From a virus: DNA of 64,000 nt. Below the pieces are notes generated by a model that worked only from the letters and a program-made list of their open reading frames with translations, was not told the DNA's origin and made no database searches. Numbering within the stretch: position 1 is the stretch's first letter; each line of letters begins with the position of its first letter. The translations under genes and the position numbers were made by a program. Shown one piece after another: positions 44,901 to 52,047 of this stretch. The stretch lies in IMG/VR virus record IMGVR_UViG_3300024261_000008, positions 1 to 64,000 of that record; one strand, given 5' to 3'.

Positions 44901-47359
44901 GTGCTCCTAATGCACAGGAGTACAATGTAGAATGTCAGAGTATACTGCCTCATGCAGAATGCAAGGTTTTCCATGTGTTCTACAGTGGAAACAATGTTGA
45001 CTCATACATAAGTGGTATATATCCAGAAGGAACTTCTAATAACGACAAGATAGATTTACAGACTAACCCAAATAATTTTGTATACTTTAAAGACGAAGAC
45101 AACCCTCTTAACGATGGAAGATTCGCAGCAATACCTGCTCAGTCACCTTTTAATATTGATTTTGAGATAGTAGCTGTTGGACTAGCCAATGCTTCTACAG
45201 GAACAGGGCTACTCGTAGTAGAAGATATACTAGCAGGTTCTAACTCTTTAGATGTTGACAAACTGGATGACTACTTCCCAAGTCCTTTCAATACATCTAC
45301 TACTAAATGCGTATTAGGTGGTGGAGAGGTTGGATTTGGAACCATACAGGGTCAAGGAAATAAATATGGTCTTAGAGGACATATGATGCCAAGACTGTCT
45401 GGTTTCCTAAGTGGTGACGATGCAGTGTTTAAACAAGCCGATGAGTATATGTCTGGAGTTACATTTGTAGAAGTTAATGCAGACACAGATATACCTTTGA
45501 TAAGTGTATTAGAAGCGAGCGACTGTTGGCAAACCGGAGAAATGAGAATTAGTGGTGTCATTCCACCTTCAATTCAAGCCTTTATTACTGACCCTCCACC
45601 AGCAGCTAATACTAATTACTCTTCGTTGACTGATTCATTCTCATTCCTTACTCGACTTGCTTATGGAACTACTGCTAATCAGCAAAGTAAAACTGAAAAT
45701 CAAAGAACAGCAGGCTTACAATATAGAGTTTACAACATGACTCAAGGAGCCAATCAAATTACACAGGGGTTTGTAACTTCTAATAGTCCATTCCAATTTC
45801 AGCCCACACAAATAAGCGGGGTGGTTTATAGTGTTCAATTATTCAAACTAGGAGATGAATATCCAACTAATAACATTGATCACCAGAATTATACTGAAAG
45901 CTACTACACATGGATACACAAAGGATTAAATGCGAATGCAGCACCTACCGCAGCAGCGTTCCCACCAATATTCCCAACAGGATTTGGAAGTGGAGTGTTC
46001 GCAACCTTCGGATCGTCTACAAACATTGATGGTTTAGCTTATGGTGGATACACAATACCAACATCGTCACAAGAAACTATTATGATAAGTAATAGCGTCA
46101 GTCCTGTTCCTTACTGGCAAGACGGCTCTAATACTAATTGGTCTAACGCAGACTATCTACCTCAAATTAGTGGCATGGTACTTAGTCAGTTTGATAATGT
46201 TGATGGAGTGTGGGTAACTGGAGGCAGCGTAGATATACAAGCTGACCCAGATGTATTCACAATTCCTGTTCCAGATGATTTCGTGGAAGCAGGGTATCCT
46301 GTTAATATCGTAGTACAAACAAATCCAAATTCTGCACCGCAGCTTGATTATACATTTGTTTTAGAACAAAGTAATCTACTAGGAAGTAGTCCAGTAACAG
46401 GTATAACATTTGACAGCCCAATACCTTGGAACTTTACTTCTAATTTCCAAAACGATGATGTTACTATAGACAAGAGCATTTTACTAGTTAGTGGAATTAG
46501 ACAGGTGAATGGTTTTGATAGTCATCTAGTAGTAAGACACAGCGACACATCTTATAGTATTGGAGACCTTGTTGTAGTAGATTCTCCTAGCGGCACATCT
46601 GCTACTTATACTGCTTGTAATGCTATTGATCTAGAAATATCTGACGGCGACACCACTTCAATAGTTGTTTCACCTAAATCTCCAAACGCAACTAACGAGA
46701 CATGGTTAGACAGTCTTATAAGTCCAGATGATCTTGTGACTCTCTACAAACAAGAAGTTGGAGAGATATATGTTGATCCTAATAGTGTCAGTCTACAATC
46801 ACAAGGGATATATGAATACAGCATAGTAGGAACGCCCAACACCCTGTATAAAGACTATAACTTTAGAATAACAACATGCGAAAACCCAAATATGCCAGTA
46901 GCAGATACAAATATTGGTGGAGACCCTGATTTTGTTAAGCAGTCTTCTACAGACTATCCATTGTTTGTTTCCAAGCCAATATCTGTATTTAATACAACGG
47001 TCACAGGCACCAAAACTAGTTGGATTATAAGACTAGAAATAGAAGGTGGTTTGCGTCCAGTACAAAATAATAGCCCAAGAGTTCTATTAAAGTATGGTAA
47101 CAATTTACTAGGTACTCTTTGTGGTTTTGATAGAACAATAGACAGACTTAGACAAACGCCTACAGTAACTTCGCAAGATCAAGAACAAAGTGACAACGTA
47201 CTTCTAGATGAGTACGATGCACAAAATGACAGAATTATTATAGAACTCAGAGCAAACAGTGACTATGCATGGGGAGCACCAGCTAGTCCAACAGCAATTA
47301 CCGTAAGAATATCTGATATTACAGGAGAGGTAAACCACCAAGTACAATTACCACAATAA
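32900..47359 (+). CDS. Giant multidomain virion protein, about 4819 aa
   Basis: The start at 32900 shares a base with the upstream stop (TAATG); an ATG five codons earlier lies inside the upstream gene and is less likely. Order: a 50-residue head like that of the fibre at 47361; eight collagen-type Gly-X-Y triplets (54-77); two GGT..TS units and two TPGTYTKV/DGRYTKV units with ..GLVTSG.M (to about 400); a YadA-head-like stretch with NSIAHG repeats (about 660-760); many beta-domains; a phage tail-collar domain (about 2045-2113: PPQGWVKLDGSTYNINQYPA, then TLPDFRN); and at least three related Ig-like segments (about 3450, 3712, 4705: W.(I/L)(Q/R)(V/L)..EGGL...PP.V). No catalytic motif was recognised. 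At 14.5 kb it is nearly a quarter of the window. Confidence 0.85.
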   Translation: MSCSVNVQQIIGPLNTLVIERQEDAGDPGSITTTNIIISNDVLQQIEVVDICRGTQGPSGPPGAEGPPGPSGLPGPTFDILPIVSGGTNNNSFSADYIIYYDGASDQLASSNYTIDDIIAGAQALTGIVEGSGIQKTDLGNNQIKLDAIVGDGLDVHRTTNAIFVDGTIARLDDLTPGQFQGVLPVSKGGTANTSYLDGKLITFDSTALNGSGQFISAGNLNADEIVVSGNGFTLAAGSGLVNGGFVIIPNGTGRIDIPESADITVFADSFELSQTGTPGTYTKVTTDSKGRVEAGGQLTPSDIYNILGYIPWHSGNDGCGSLLDADMLCGQSGDYYLDATNITGIINTGVLPDIMVDGRYTKVDVNTKGLVTSGMQMTPQDIEDILGYDPVRPTGGVDFCGDIELHGSLFINKPTGCPGATSGLLRVYDNMPLIARNNADIGVDEPRGVSFVYGGGFIARTGSIAYYPTEDVVYVTTNMTANNNGVDGGDSDDDFQDDVNGGDANSTFPISNLTGTKRLLLYKDTADELYVSLTKDQQIVAGFKKWINGIGVNDQVIIYDNDGNPTVPPTNVGSNTLLNVNFNADLLDSQHGEYYLDANNITGIFDPTKVSFGFIEGTKNYIPKFDGDNNPANIIRDSVMYEDGATRDITIGEEKNLIVGANQRNDQSPSTRNAMIGEDNGISSADNSLLVGQQNQVHDAKNVIAAGFKASGLKDNSIAHGKYGTTWLENQIAHGAYRVDDSNNLLIEHGQASDYMMYLEGQTATNWANLIPSVQLPDDTTLAFKVSMLMNSAFSTGVAEFEFYSGIVKNVKLRDPSNISEIINVTTIMQQPKKNEIYNNSHIHDYYLQLMCTELNEIQNETIKVNDSPIDLLPIRIDNEPTEIISKYEDPDGYNATYLKDNLGNMSITLDAASITGNYVGSTEGDLRVSCRDHGLLQGEYAYIEFTSHNQVSFPDDRYLVKSVVDENTFVLQGLHFRAEKQTDNSLGVLTILPDDIRKLDSANTVTMTGLTRIGTNGYEIRDDNQVGLNRFLSLASPDSHLEVTINNDPNAKHYCLYRNFSIDNFNRELLEVDSTDSSGTSVIRDISYKDYTYEFIRKAESLSVSGTASTVNWLNSNTTSLAKYVEGGNDAYTAITVNGDTYLSPITDNIEVIGPAPTGMSLYLAQTLSSVNDGDIVNISVTHTGVEGTLKVRQRQKHTGSYQRIQYNPNEQIDCVYTLYPSEDPALPARVHIYAEDYQDLGLLDNPYEFVLYDDLITPTDNDKFKIVSDNDVYYLYTAVDMPMSNISYTVEIRAINVYGEVDIDQILQVNVSDTLSLANNEKGLDSILLTNNTIATGTPADTYVGTISGNGGYNPYVVFDTPYNGFEATFVSGTDLVTCTGNIKKYDTTELIGDPCFLCSGSTISVDFKRFSVPDRTLEVLEVYCETGLAVSPVFNNSAVVKFVWTDPSQVGSVINTQTFNVNGSDIQYTVTDTGLPYGFEALAANTTVPEITGSFEPNIEWIEYTGLASELYDTASDVNYTTTTFTPSQPISGLQKDVGQAVLDFPTPVTGLVLWFRDIESSNSQDGYILQQDSFKIALEDSTGFIQNDSDYSNSGLLVADRPIYILEGSNALSNISDNIIPFSGASIDMIVCMTGVVSGEVRFSVLADAGTNYKVAVGELQQYTFNSNSNPVIRVSEVYEDTIDNQGAVITYTGTPIDSGNYIISGLKEGPVFRSCQENDDDGFFGYETQANGLCYVTGECKVYSSIVGPDGEGEAVYRVTFPENIYISYDSESYIQLSNWTPTDSNPNGEVLITPSDGHYPITEVSGISNNSFLIPEQYAIALPVDGTGLSSQGTVSGSFDIYHEYKSLPSNIINQVPGDFLTVERTYNPPVLDPDYRPKNDLFDILSIQGNRIITEDKKNYVLIEDDRPPYLDHTIRGIYTNDSREFYANVKRYGNRLIDLRFEKDLESRRLPYADGPWAYKDLYVGADYDHVNKRLILFNLPTGVYKPMDRIQISFQNPNDLQSIGICSEPQYFEFPADHMYVYTGLPVTEFETDGVGDIQFTLSDQPPQGWVKLDGSTYNINQYPALKQYLDYYRLRYTNSDNICWAASTLPDFRNANVIGSGVAPWNNLGELVDATGFIPLSGEEPDNYYDPPLNVVGFWIMKAEGSFFDPNIPINLGDSGNINYVIDNFDLGPNSCNSSNQISFSTTGCRVRLDILQFLEPDLRFNVSEFTTNDIYQVSGINHDYYQDQNYPCSDEPLSDQTLLYTPLNPVTVKPRAYNGNYAVVVSPDTELLNFETDSGVLGLYTKEELRSPNNPPFHWWPLGIYVKSETDGQGPLSTPVAYTSGYYSTPNNPGFSNAPTGYATSESPLRVEVGSDINPSPFAFYHWFYTNESFDYAPFDILVSGDSSDQNDPTQVILRIYDENHILEWTSCFNVNQASQNADGCIISDGNGGGDRYNLPSFYQLEIEWVKEPCNGSTAGPPYNGWIHTSVSGAAFTSSQGTCYIVEPDNANTQLRTDFNQYAATTFDLQLYQLPSVTMSSNFCGNTDRANLKWFTHAHKMHINNFNTPRSYLEYGDEFKIIKLNNDTNFGDNVTNLLTKINPTSEDSSLSGLSTSDELCRYKPCYKYSSDEMFNSWRYPVIWGTQETKGANDYPWSYAQTDGPPYGAGPTNVNSFPQGAPVTMFIQVESDAPPGIPYYAEAGIPGVGFIRADENTPVASFTTKSTTTDIGVTSNIDNNINPNNPYYVRWTLFIVGGGFPYAWTDPLVNYAILSTTEWLNTTYGSLKLDVDDIHHLPAEWCNTGQYEDKYRSVKPVANNLATQVPFTGTCEFSQSISGRMYIPENNNLYFHTHGETTAYWPLDENGSGIPHQQTGIYIIGDQLSSSSINSCGSGLACIEISGFNNVDLTGIPTVGDRENIGVNPIVIESNGVTGIVGNYGANKQFYFDFDDGLPQLSNVYNVIDYVDGRKKIVISVPDLPNLSNKSGLVFMIENPKNIKSHLNPNLSNEFIVSDPTVTPEEIFSTQINHFDYCTKRWKHLLHFDWDVIGTGYQEIKINTGNEESVIDLFPIPPTGISISGIRYTDSLSNPFTDVTDITSDNTRDSFYVQLVTLYGTPSFTQDIYQDLPKVTISGLQDFEYELDPLTDVTNYHGSGWNITMKVNRTNEIIDSREIVFRAEDATGKADTTAVYNQIFLPELLQSYTGYSLPGTNDWEVIYDTLYLDLDNINNNNILTFEMQGTPTVNPINITYERVRDNVLRVYGPVDPGVVSTTYYSTTIIAKTGLTQTEVARCTGLVVDLRDAHDWTPVPITLNNFRSFGERTDSGNFYAHSSGQESFKFDVPQPQGSVLFTVSHLNQDDVSSGVLGYEILYSYSNTERRFNVEMIPTGTGEVYPTGMQAHYPNNQLEIEMEYEQYDVNGQLQTPNAREQSFPIFNTTLYTGLIISNSNPDTIKYYKTDEPWQIQVKVSGGITDHNPSLRPNVRVFNAPNKGNYEKPKEPVDCIITYQYQDDPGNACWLVQANARRDIFGNYMPNNTGEFQLYVNVDDTLTDYATLNDSANINDQFTIIYTKPSGFINLPPTVYSVPGAPFFTKCDVLSQDSGNTPNIIRTNQSDPGFNLTDECNPGMKWDGDFPLWQRGYRGTTTSSAWDAKVEISTQGTITASVKGLGKDKVMAVAKVEFLEIESDQLVDVPFRIKEVTPEESESEQFGQEGIIVEQGKAWQLQVTTEGGLADARYPPTIVLTGMPTFCTGYNPMDGDSNDDLACIDGEPSFGNGEWTFRFEGEPSCDLLGIKPFGILAIDTLTGIPPSYLATDTHQGQFIYETGEFFVLPPEISFTGETDLYPFCDICYTGYIDFGPQVEDDLDCNSVTGIKTIRTSGTLPEGLRYGIYFPADPPTFLGSGQLTGRPNGERQITLAAPYNNLSSGYIAITGCPTEFAGGGPYPDEFFAEVCNAVDECADLVVTFEDASKPFDPNLDFVYFFSQTGAVLSPKSGEDIVGTGPVAGSRAPNAQEYNVECQSILPHAECKVFHVFYSGNNVDSYISGIYPEGTSNNDKIDLQTNPNNFVYFKDEDNPLNDGRFAAIPAQSPFNIDFEIVAVGLANASTGTGLLVVEDILAGSNSLDVDKLDDYFPSPFNTSTTKCVLGGGEVGFGTIQGQGNKYGLRGHMMPRLSGFLSGDDAVFKQADEYMSGVTFVEVNADTDIPLISVLEASDCWQTGEMRISGVIPPSIQAFITDPPPAANTNYSSLTDSFSFLTRLAYGTTANQQSKTENQRTAGLQYRVYNMTQGANQITQGFVTSNSPFQFQPTQISGVVYSVQLFKLGDEYPTNNIDHQNYTESYYTWIHKGLNANAAPTAAAFPPIFPTGFGSGVFATFGSSTNIDGLAYGGYTIPTSSQETIMISNSVSPVPYWQDGSNTNWSNADYLPQISGMVLSQFDNVDGVWVTGGSVDIQADPDVFTIPVPDDFVEAGYPVNIVVQTNPNSAPQLDYTFVLEQSNLLGSSPVTGITFDSPIPWNFTSNFQNDDVTIDKSILLVSGIRQVNGFDSHLVVRHSDTSYSIGDLVVVDSPSGTSATYTACNAIDLEISDGDTTSIVVSPKSPNATNETWLDSLISPDDLVTLYKQEVGEIYVDPNSVSLQSQGIYEYSIVGTPNTLYKDYNFRITTCENPNMPVADTNIGGDPDFVKQSSTDYPLFVSKPISVFNTTVTGTKTSWIIRLEIEGGLRPVQNNSPRVLLKYGNNLLGTLCGFDRTIDRLRQTPTVTSQDQEQSDNVLLDEYDAQNDRIIIELRANSDYAWGAPASPTAITVRISDITGEVNHQVQLPQ
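33059..33130 (+). repeat. Collagen-like Gly-X-Y segment in the giant protein
   Basis: Eight consecutive triplets, GTQ GPS GPP GAE GPP GPS GLP GPT. Short collagen triple helices trimerise phage fibres. The codons for glycine are mixed, so it is a protein-level rather than a DNA-level repeat. Confidence 0.8.
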
Positions 47360-47360
47360 T

Positions 47361-48530
47361 ATGGCAACAGTAATAGTAAATGAAAACCGACCATCAACTT
47401 TAGAAATTACAACTTGCGTTGCGAGTTGTCCCGGTATCGGTACGTCTGTAGATATTATACCTAGTACACAAGGTCAAGTTGGTGTTATCATAGCAGAAAA
47501 AGGAATCCCCGGCCCACCCGGGCCACCCGGATTGCAGGGACCACCCGGCACTGGAGAGAAGGGAGATAAAGGAGATGCGGGAGACGAAGGCCCACAAGGT
47601 CCAGTAGGAGCAGGACTGCAACGCATAGATATTACAGATAATATTGAGACAATATCTCTTACCGACCCTTTATTAGAATCTATTTCAATAGTAGGAACAA
47701 CAGGTAGCTATGTAGATATTGACTCAGCAAACAACATTATTACCATATCGTCCGAACAAGTAAATGGCAATTACGCACCCATCAACCATACTCATCCTCA
47801 CACAGACATTACAGATTGGACTGAAGCAGTACAAGATACTATGGGTGACACCCTAGAGGCTGGTTATGGTATAAAAATTGTATACAATGATGCAGACTAC
47901 AACAATATTGTTATTAGTAGTACTGGTCTGACCGTAGGAACAAATGTACAGGCTTGGAATGTAAACCTACAAGAAATATCAGATTTAAGTGTGACTGACA
48001 ACAAAATATTCTTTGGTGATGGAGTAGATAGTATTTCTCTAATAGATTTTAGTGACCTTGCTGTAGACTTGGTAGCAGAACCATCACAACAAGGAATGCG
48101 TGATGTTTTAGGCCTAGGTACTTCCGCAACAGAAGATGATACTAAATATGCTGTGATTGATGGAGGAAATGCTTTTACAGGAGGGGAACAAACATTTAAT
48201 GACTTTGCTATTAGTAGATTTTCTGCTAATATTGTTAATGTAACGACAAATACTTTTACTGTTACTCAAGCACACAACGGTAAAGTATTAACTTTTAGTT
48301 CAAACACAGGGCCAATTATAGTTGACTTTGATGCTAATTTACTAGCCGGTTTTAATTGTTTGGCAGTACAGATGGACGTAGGACAGGTAAGATTTAATAG
48401 CGTAGTTAACAGATATAGTGAAACTAAGTTAGTAGGACAATACTCAATAGGAACTCTTGTTAAAGTGCTTTCTAATCCTTCAACTATCATTCTATCTGGA
48501 GATGTAACTTTATATGATGGAGGCCCATAA
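47361..48530 (+). CDS. Collagen-containing fibre, 389 aa
   Basis: Residues 1-47 resemble the head of the giant protein (TTC..., VDIIPSTQGQVGVIIAEKG). Residues 48-85 are collagen-like (GIP GPP GPP GLQ GPP, then EKGDKGDAGDEGPQGPVG). The rest is a beta-rich fibre with NHTHPHTDITDW (a His-rich stretch like the metal-binding sites of T4 gp12-type short fibres), YGIKIVYNDADYN and a C-terminal domain seen in other phages (VTQAHNGKVLTFSSN...). It ends LYDGGP, like other fibres here. It begins one base after the giant gene stop. Confidence 0.78.
   Translation: MATVIVNENRPSTLEITTCVASCPGIGTSVDIIPSTQGQVGVIIAEKGIPGPPGPPGLQGPPGTGEKGDKGDAGDEGPQGPVGAGLQRIDITDNIETISLTDPLLESISIVGTTGSYVDIDSANNIITISSEQVNGNYAPINHTHPHTDITDWTEAVQDTMGDTLEAGYGIKIVYNDADYNNIVISSTGLTVGTNVQAWNVNLQEISDLSVTDNKIFFGDGVDSISLIDFSDLAVDLVAEPSQQGMRDVLGLGTSATEDDTKYAVIDGGNAFTGGEQTFNDFAISRFSANIVNVTTNTFTVTQAHNGKVLTFSSNTGPIIVDFDANLLAGFNCLAVQMDVGQVRFNSVVNRYSETKLVGQYSIGTLVKVLSNPSTIILSGDVTLYDGGP
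47502..47615 (+). repeat. Collagen-like segment in the 389-aa fibre
   Basis: About 38 residues, mostly Gly-X-Y with one break after GTG. The first half is Pro-rich and the second half has the charged KGD/GDE pattern typical of bacterial and phage collagen-like proteins. Confidence 0.8.
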
Positions 48531-48757
48531 TGGTATACATTTTGCCTCCTTTTTATGGCATACAAAGTAGAGACAGTGAAGCTAAAAGAGAACAAAATCT
48601 AAAACTTAAAGTGTATTACATTGGCGTAGATGTATTTTGCTATGGTGACACGGCACTACAAAGTGATTATGGAGACCCGATCAATCCTGTCTCATCTCAA
48701 AGTCTTGCATTTTATCAAAAGATAAACTCTTCTGACCACGACAGAGGAGATATATAA
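48530..48757 (+). CDS. 75-aa protein between fibre genes, unknown
   Basis: The start overlaps the upstream stop as TAATG, GGAGG lies seven bases ahead, and the stop overlaps the next start as TAATG. The frame is therefore well supported by its neighbours. Sequence: MVYILPPFYGIQSRDSEAKR, then a beta-type centre LKLKVYYIGVDVFCYGD and a polar end. No family is recognised. It could be a small adaptor or chaperone for the LamG-like protein it precedes. Confidence 0.6.
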   Translation: MVYILPPFYGIQSRDSEAKREQNLKLKVYYIGVDVFCYGDTALQSDYGDPINPVSSQSLAFYQKINSSDHDRGDI

Positions 48758-51700
48758 TGAGCACACTATTTTTTGATGGCTTTGACAGAGCGTATAATGA
48801 TCCAATCTTAGACCCAAAATATTGGTCGCAGGAACACATTGGATCAAACACAGAGGCTTCAAGCCCTATGTATTGTTTTGAAGGAAATGTGATTCAGTCC
48901 GGCAACAGAGGAAGTAAAGACTATCCCACTCGAAGAATTAACGGACACGGTTATTATCCTTCTACTTATCCATTTAGACTTATTACCTATCACATATCTC
49001 CTTTTGCAGCCGAACTGCCTTCTGGTCAACACTATAGCGTTTGGAATGCATATCCGGGCGTAGGCAATGCTCCGGGCTACGTAACACTAGTCAATGTAAA
49101 CGCTAGGAATGAATTTGATCTTTCTCCTATAGACTATATAGCACTTACAGGTTTTGACAATGTAGCTGAAGATGCTACTTCAGCATATGTGGGATGCAGG
49201 TTTTTAGGAATAGAAACGAAAAGTCTTGATTTTGTTTCTAATCCAGACCGCTTCGGAGACAAACACCCATTGATGGCTTTCGTTAGCGGTAATCAAACAG
49301 GTGTGCTATTAAGTGTAGTCAGAGTTTCTGGTAATTGGTTCCGTAACCAGAAGATAGACGATGGGCTTTCTCCTATAACTATGGGTTTACAAGTAGAACA
49401 GAATGGTAGAGTTAGTGGAATATTTGATCTAAATGTATCTTCACTCGTTGACGATTTTCAAATACGTTCTATTGCAGATGTAGATGGTCCCAATACCATG
49501 AATGTAAACACTGGAAAAGTATTAACAATAACTAAAAATCCTCCACCTGTTCAAAGCCAAGAGAATCAGAACTGTACACTTTCTAGATGGGCTATGATCA
49601 ATGTAGAAATACAGTATGACCCAACACCGCTCATTTCTGTACAAGTAGAAGGAGTAGACTGTGTGGCTATACCGTTAGATGATTCTAGCGTAGATATATC
49701 AGACAGGTCCGATCCCAATCTTAGTTTTGAGATAGAAATTGAGCCTGTACCTTTTAATAAAGTAGAAATTTTTAATAGATCGTATGACTCAGATATTAAA
49801 CAACCTTATTACAATAATCCTACGAACATTATTCGCTATACTAGTAACTATTATATGGGAGGTCGTCAAATGGCAATCGATGACTTACATATAAATGACA
49901 ACGCTTTACCAGAACCTACAGGCAGATTAGGCTTAGAGGCAAGAACGGTCAGGCTTTTTCCGGGCTTCCCCGAACATTATAACACAGGACTAGGTAACGA
50001 TGCTTTTTTTCCAGACGGTCTTAGTGAATGGTCTGGTTTAGATGAGGTACATGAATATATTATAGATAATACTCTGATTTTTTGCTGTGTAGAACCTCTC
50101 TCTCTAACGGGTACGTATCAAAAACGTAATTGTGTAAAAGATAAAGACTGCTTCAAAGAAGGCTTACCTTGGGAGACAGGAACTTGCGGAGGTGGTGCTA
50201 AATACATTTACAGTTATAATTCTGGAGACATACAAACTTTTCCATACTTTGCTTATACAGATGAGGCTTTCTCTAATTTTATGTATCTCAATCTGCCTTC
50301 TTATACCACTCAAGGCTGTGATTGGACTCCTGAAGGCGGCTACGAAGGCGATATGTCGCCTTTGCCTCCTCGTCCTTTACAATTTAATGCAGATAATGAA
50401 TCTGTTTGGAGAAACTATCTTGCAAGTGGAATAGGCGGCATTAAAGTATACAATGAATACAAGAACGAATTTTTACATTCTGCTTTTGAAAATGTGTTTT
50501 TTAGTCCAGATTCAGAGAATTGGCCTCCTGTTGACCTAAACAAAACAGATGCACATCTGATTTTTGATGACAGTTTGTTTAATACTACAAATATACTTAA
50601 TTCAGGAATAGCGACTACAGGAACAGAAACATTTTTTCCAGACGATAGAATGTGCTTAATAACTGGTACTGACATGATGTTTCCTGCCGATCCAGATAAA
50701 TGGTCTGTGGGCAGAGGAATAAATTTTAATGGTGGACATGTATTGCCTTACATGACTAACCTAAGTCGGTATCAGTATAATATGCAAAGGTTCGGAGTCT
50801 GTGAAGAGTGCCCCGAAACAAACGGCATAGATAGATGGAGTGGGTCAGGTGTAAATTCTGGGCAGGCTTGGACTATTAGTACATGGGTCTACTTTGAGAA
50901 CGAAGACGATATCATTCATTTATATTCTAGATTTTTTGATGATGACATTAATATTTCTGGAGGTATAGATTATATTAGAGGTATGGACAGAAACCAATAC
51001 TTATTTAATCTTGGTGACGATCCACCCGGAGACCCAATTTTTCCAGACGCATACTATCTCTCTTGCGAAAATCCACCTGACCCCAATGGTGTTTCACCTG
51101 ATCCTGCTTATTGGGACTGCAATGATTATTATACTGCTACAGGAGGAATACCTTTACTGAATAGAGAGAATAATTATGGAGAATGGCAGTTTGCATTGTA
51201 TGCTACTCGTTCAGGCATCAGACTGTCTACAATAGGTGCTGCTACTAATTTATATTATTATAGGTTTCAGCAAGACCCGCTACCCGGAACTGACATAAGT
51301 AACGAGTTCCCTCCTAATGACCCTACTAGTTTTCAAAACCTAGACAGTGTTCCTTATACACAGCAGTTTCAAGGAAGCATGGAGAATCCTATAGGATACA
51401 GAGAATGGTTCTTTAGTGGAGAAATACCAGTTAAACAATGGTGTCACATAGAAATCAACAAATCATCAGACAGGACAGTAAGAGTTTTTGCTTCTGGTTA
51501 TCCTGCAAGTGGACACCAAGTAGTAGCAGGTTCTCATGTAACCAACTGGTACAGAGGTCTTATGCAAGATATGTGTGGAGAAACTTTAACAGGGCCAACT
51601 CCTGATCTTTACAGATTTAATGCTTCTGGATTTAACTTTAACTACTACAATGCTCCCGAAGATAGGGTTCAGCCTTTTCCTTGGATAGATGTAGGCCCAA

Positions 51701-52047
51701 TATTTAATGCTATATATCCAATAGAAGGAAATACTGCAATGATCGGCTACCCTAACCCTATGATAGAAGTACCAGTTAGAGTTGGAGGTGGATATTCACA
51801 AATAGCAGATTATGTGTATGTAACTGGGGAAGCTATTCATCTTTCTCAGTACCCATTACCTTCTGTACAAGTTCCTTTGCCTAAAGACTTTTATATGAGT
51901 ACAGCAAACCCACTTACAGGCATTAACAATTTAGAATGTTCCTATGACAACTATTACTTATTTCAAGACCCTGTATCTAATGATCAATGGAGTAGCGGTC
52001 TAATTGTATCAAATTCTGGTTTCAGATTCGGAGTAAAAAAACTATGA
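48757..52047 (+). CDS. Large virion protein with LamG/concanavalin-like domains, 1096 aa
   Basis: The N-terminus STLFFDGFDRAYNDPILDPK, then YW has the FDGF start of phage lectin-like beta-jelly-rolls and probably forms a first concanavalin-type domain (to about 250). A second, clearer one spans about 700-925: AWTISTWVYFENEDDIIHLY and WCHIEINKSSDRTVRVFASG, the two hallmark strands of LamG-like folds. The middle is Cys-rich (CCVEPLS..., CVKDKDCFKEG, ETGTC; also CEECPETNG). These folds bind sugars, so host-surface binding is plausible. It overlaps genes on both sides by a few bases. Confidence 0.7.
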   Translation: MSTLFFDGFDRAYNDPILDPKYWSQEHIGSNTEASSPMYCFEGNVIQSGNRGSKDYPTRRINGHGYYPSTYPFRLITYHISPFAAELPSGQHYSVWNAYPGVGNAPGYVTLVNVNARNEFDLSPIDYIALTGFDNVAEDATSAYVGCRFLGIETKSLDFVSNPDRFGDKHPLMAFVSGNQTGVLLSVVRVSGNWFRNQKIDDGLSPITMGLQVEQNGRVSGIFDLNVSSLVDDFQIRSIADVDGPNTMNVNTGKVLTITKNPPPVQSQENQNCTLSRWAMINVEIQYDPTPLISVQVEGVDCVAIPLDDSSVDISDRSDPNLSFEIEIEPVPFNKVEIFNRSYDSDIKQPYYNNPTNIIRYTSNYYMGGRQMAIDDLHINDNALPEPTGRLGLEARTVRLFPGFPEHYNTGLGNDAFFPDGLSEWSGLDEVHEYIIDNTLIFCCVEPLSLTGTYQKRNCVKDKDCFKEGLPWETGTCGGGAKYIYSYNSGDIQTFPYFAYTDEAFSNFMYLNLPSYTTQGCDWTPEGGYEGDMSPLPPRPLQFNADNESVWRNYLASGIGGIKVYNEYKNEFLHSAFENVFFSPDSENWPPVDLNKTDAHLIFDDSLFNTTNILNSGIATTGTETFFPDDRMCLITGTDMMFPADPDKWSVGRGINFNGGHVLPYMTNLSRYQYNMQRFGVCEECPETNGIDRWSGSGVNSGQAWTISTWVYFENEDDIIHLYSRFFDDDINISGGIDYIRGMDRNQYLFNLGDDPPGDPIFPDAYYLSCENPPDPNGVSPDPAYWDCNDYYTATGGIPLLNRENNYGEWQFALYATRSGIRLSTIGAATNLYYYRFQQDPLPGTDISNEFPPNDPTSFQNLDSVPYTQQFQGSMENPIGYREWFFSGEIPVKQWCHIEINKSSDRTVRVFASGYPASGHQVVAGSHVTNWYRGLMQDMCGETLTGPTPDLYRFNASGFNFNYYNAPEDRVQPFPWIDVGPIFNAIYPIEGNTAMIGYPNPMIEVPVRVGGGYSQIADYVYVTGEAIHLSQYPLPSVQVPLPKDFYMSTANPLTGINNLECSYDNYYLFQDPVSNDQWSSGLIVSNSGFRFGVKKL

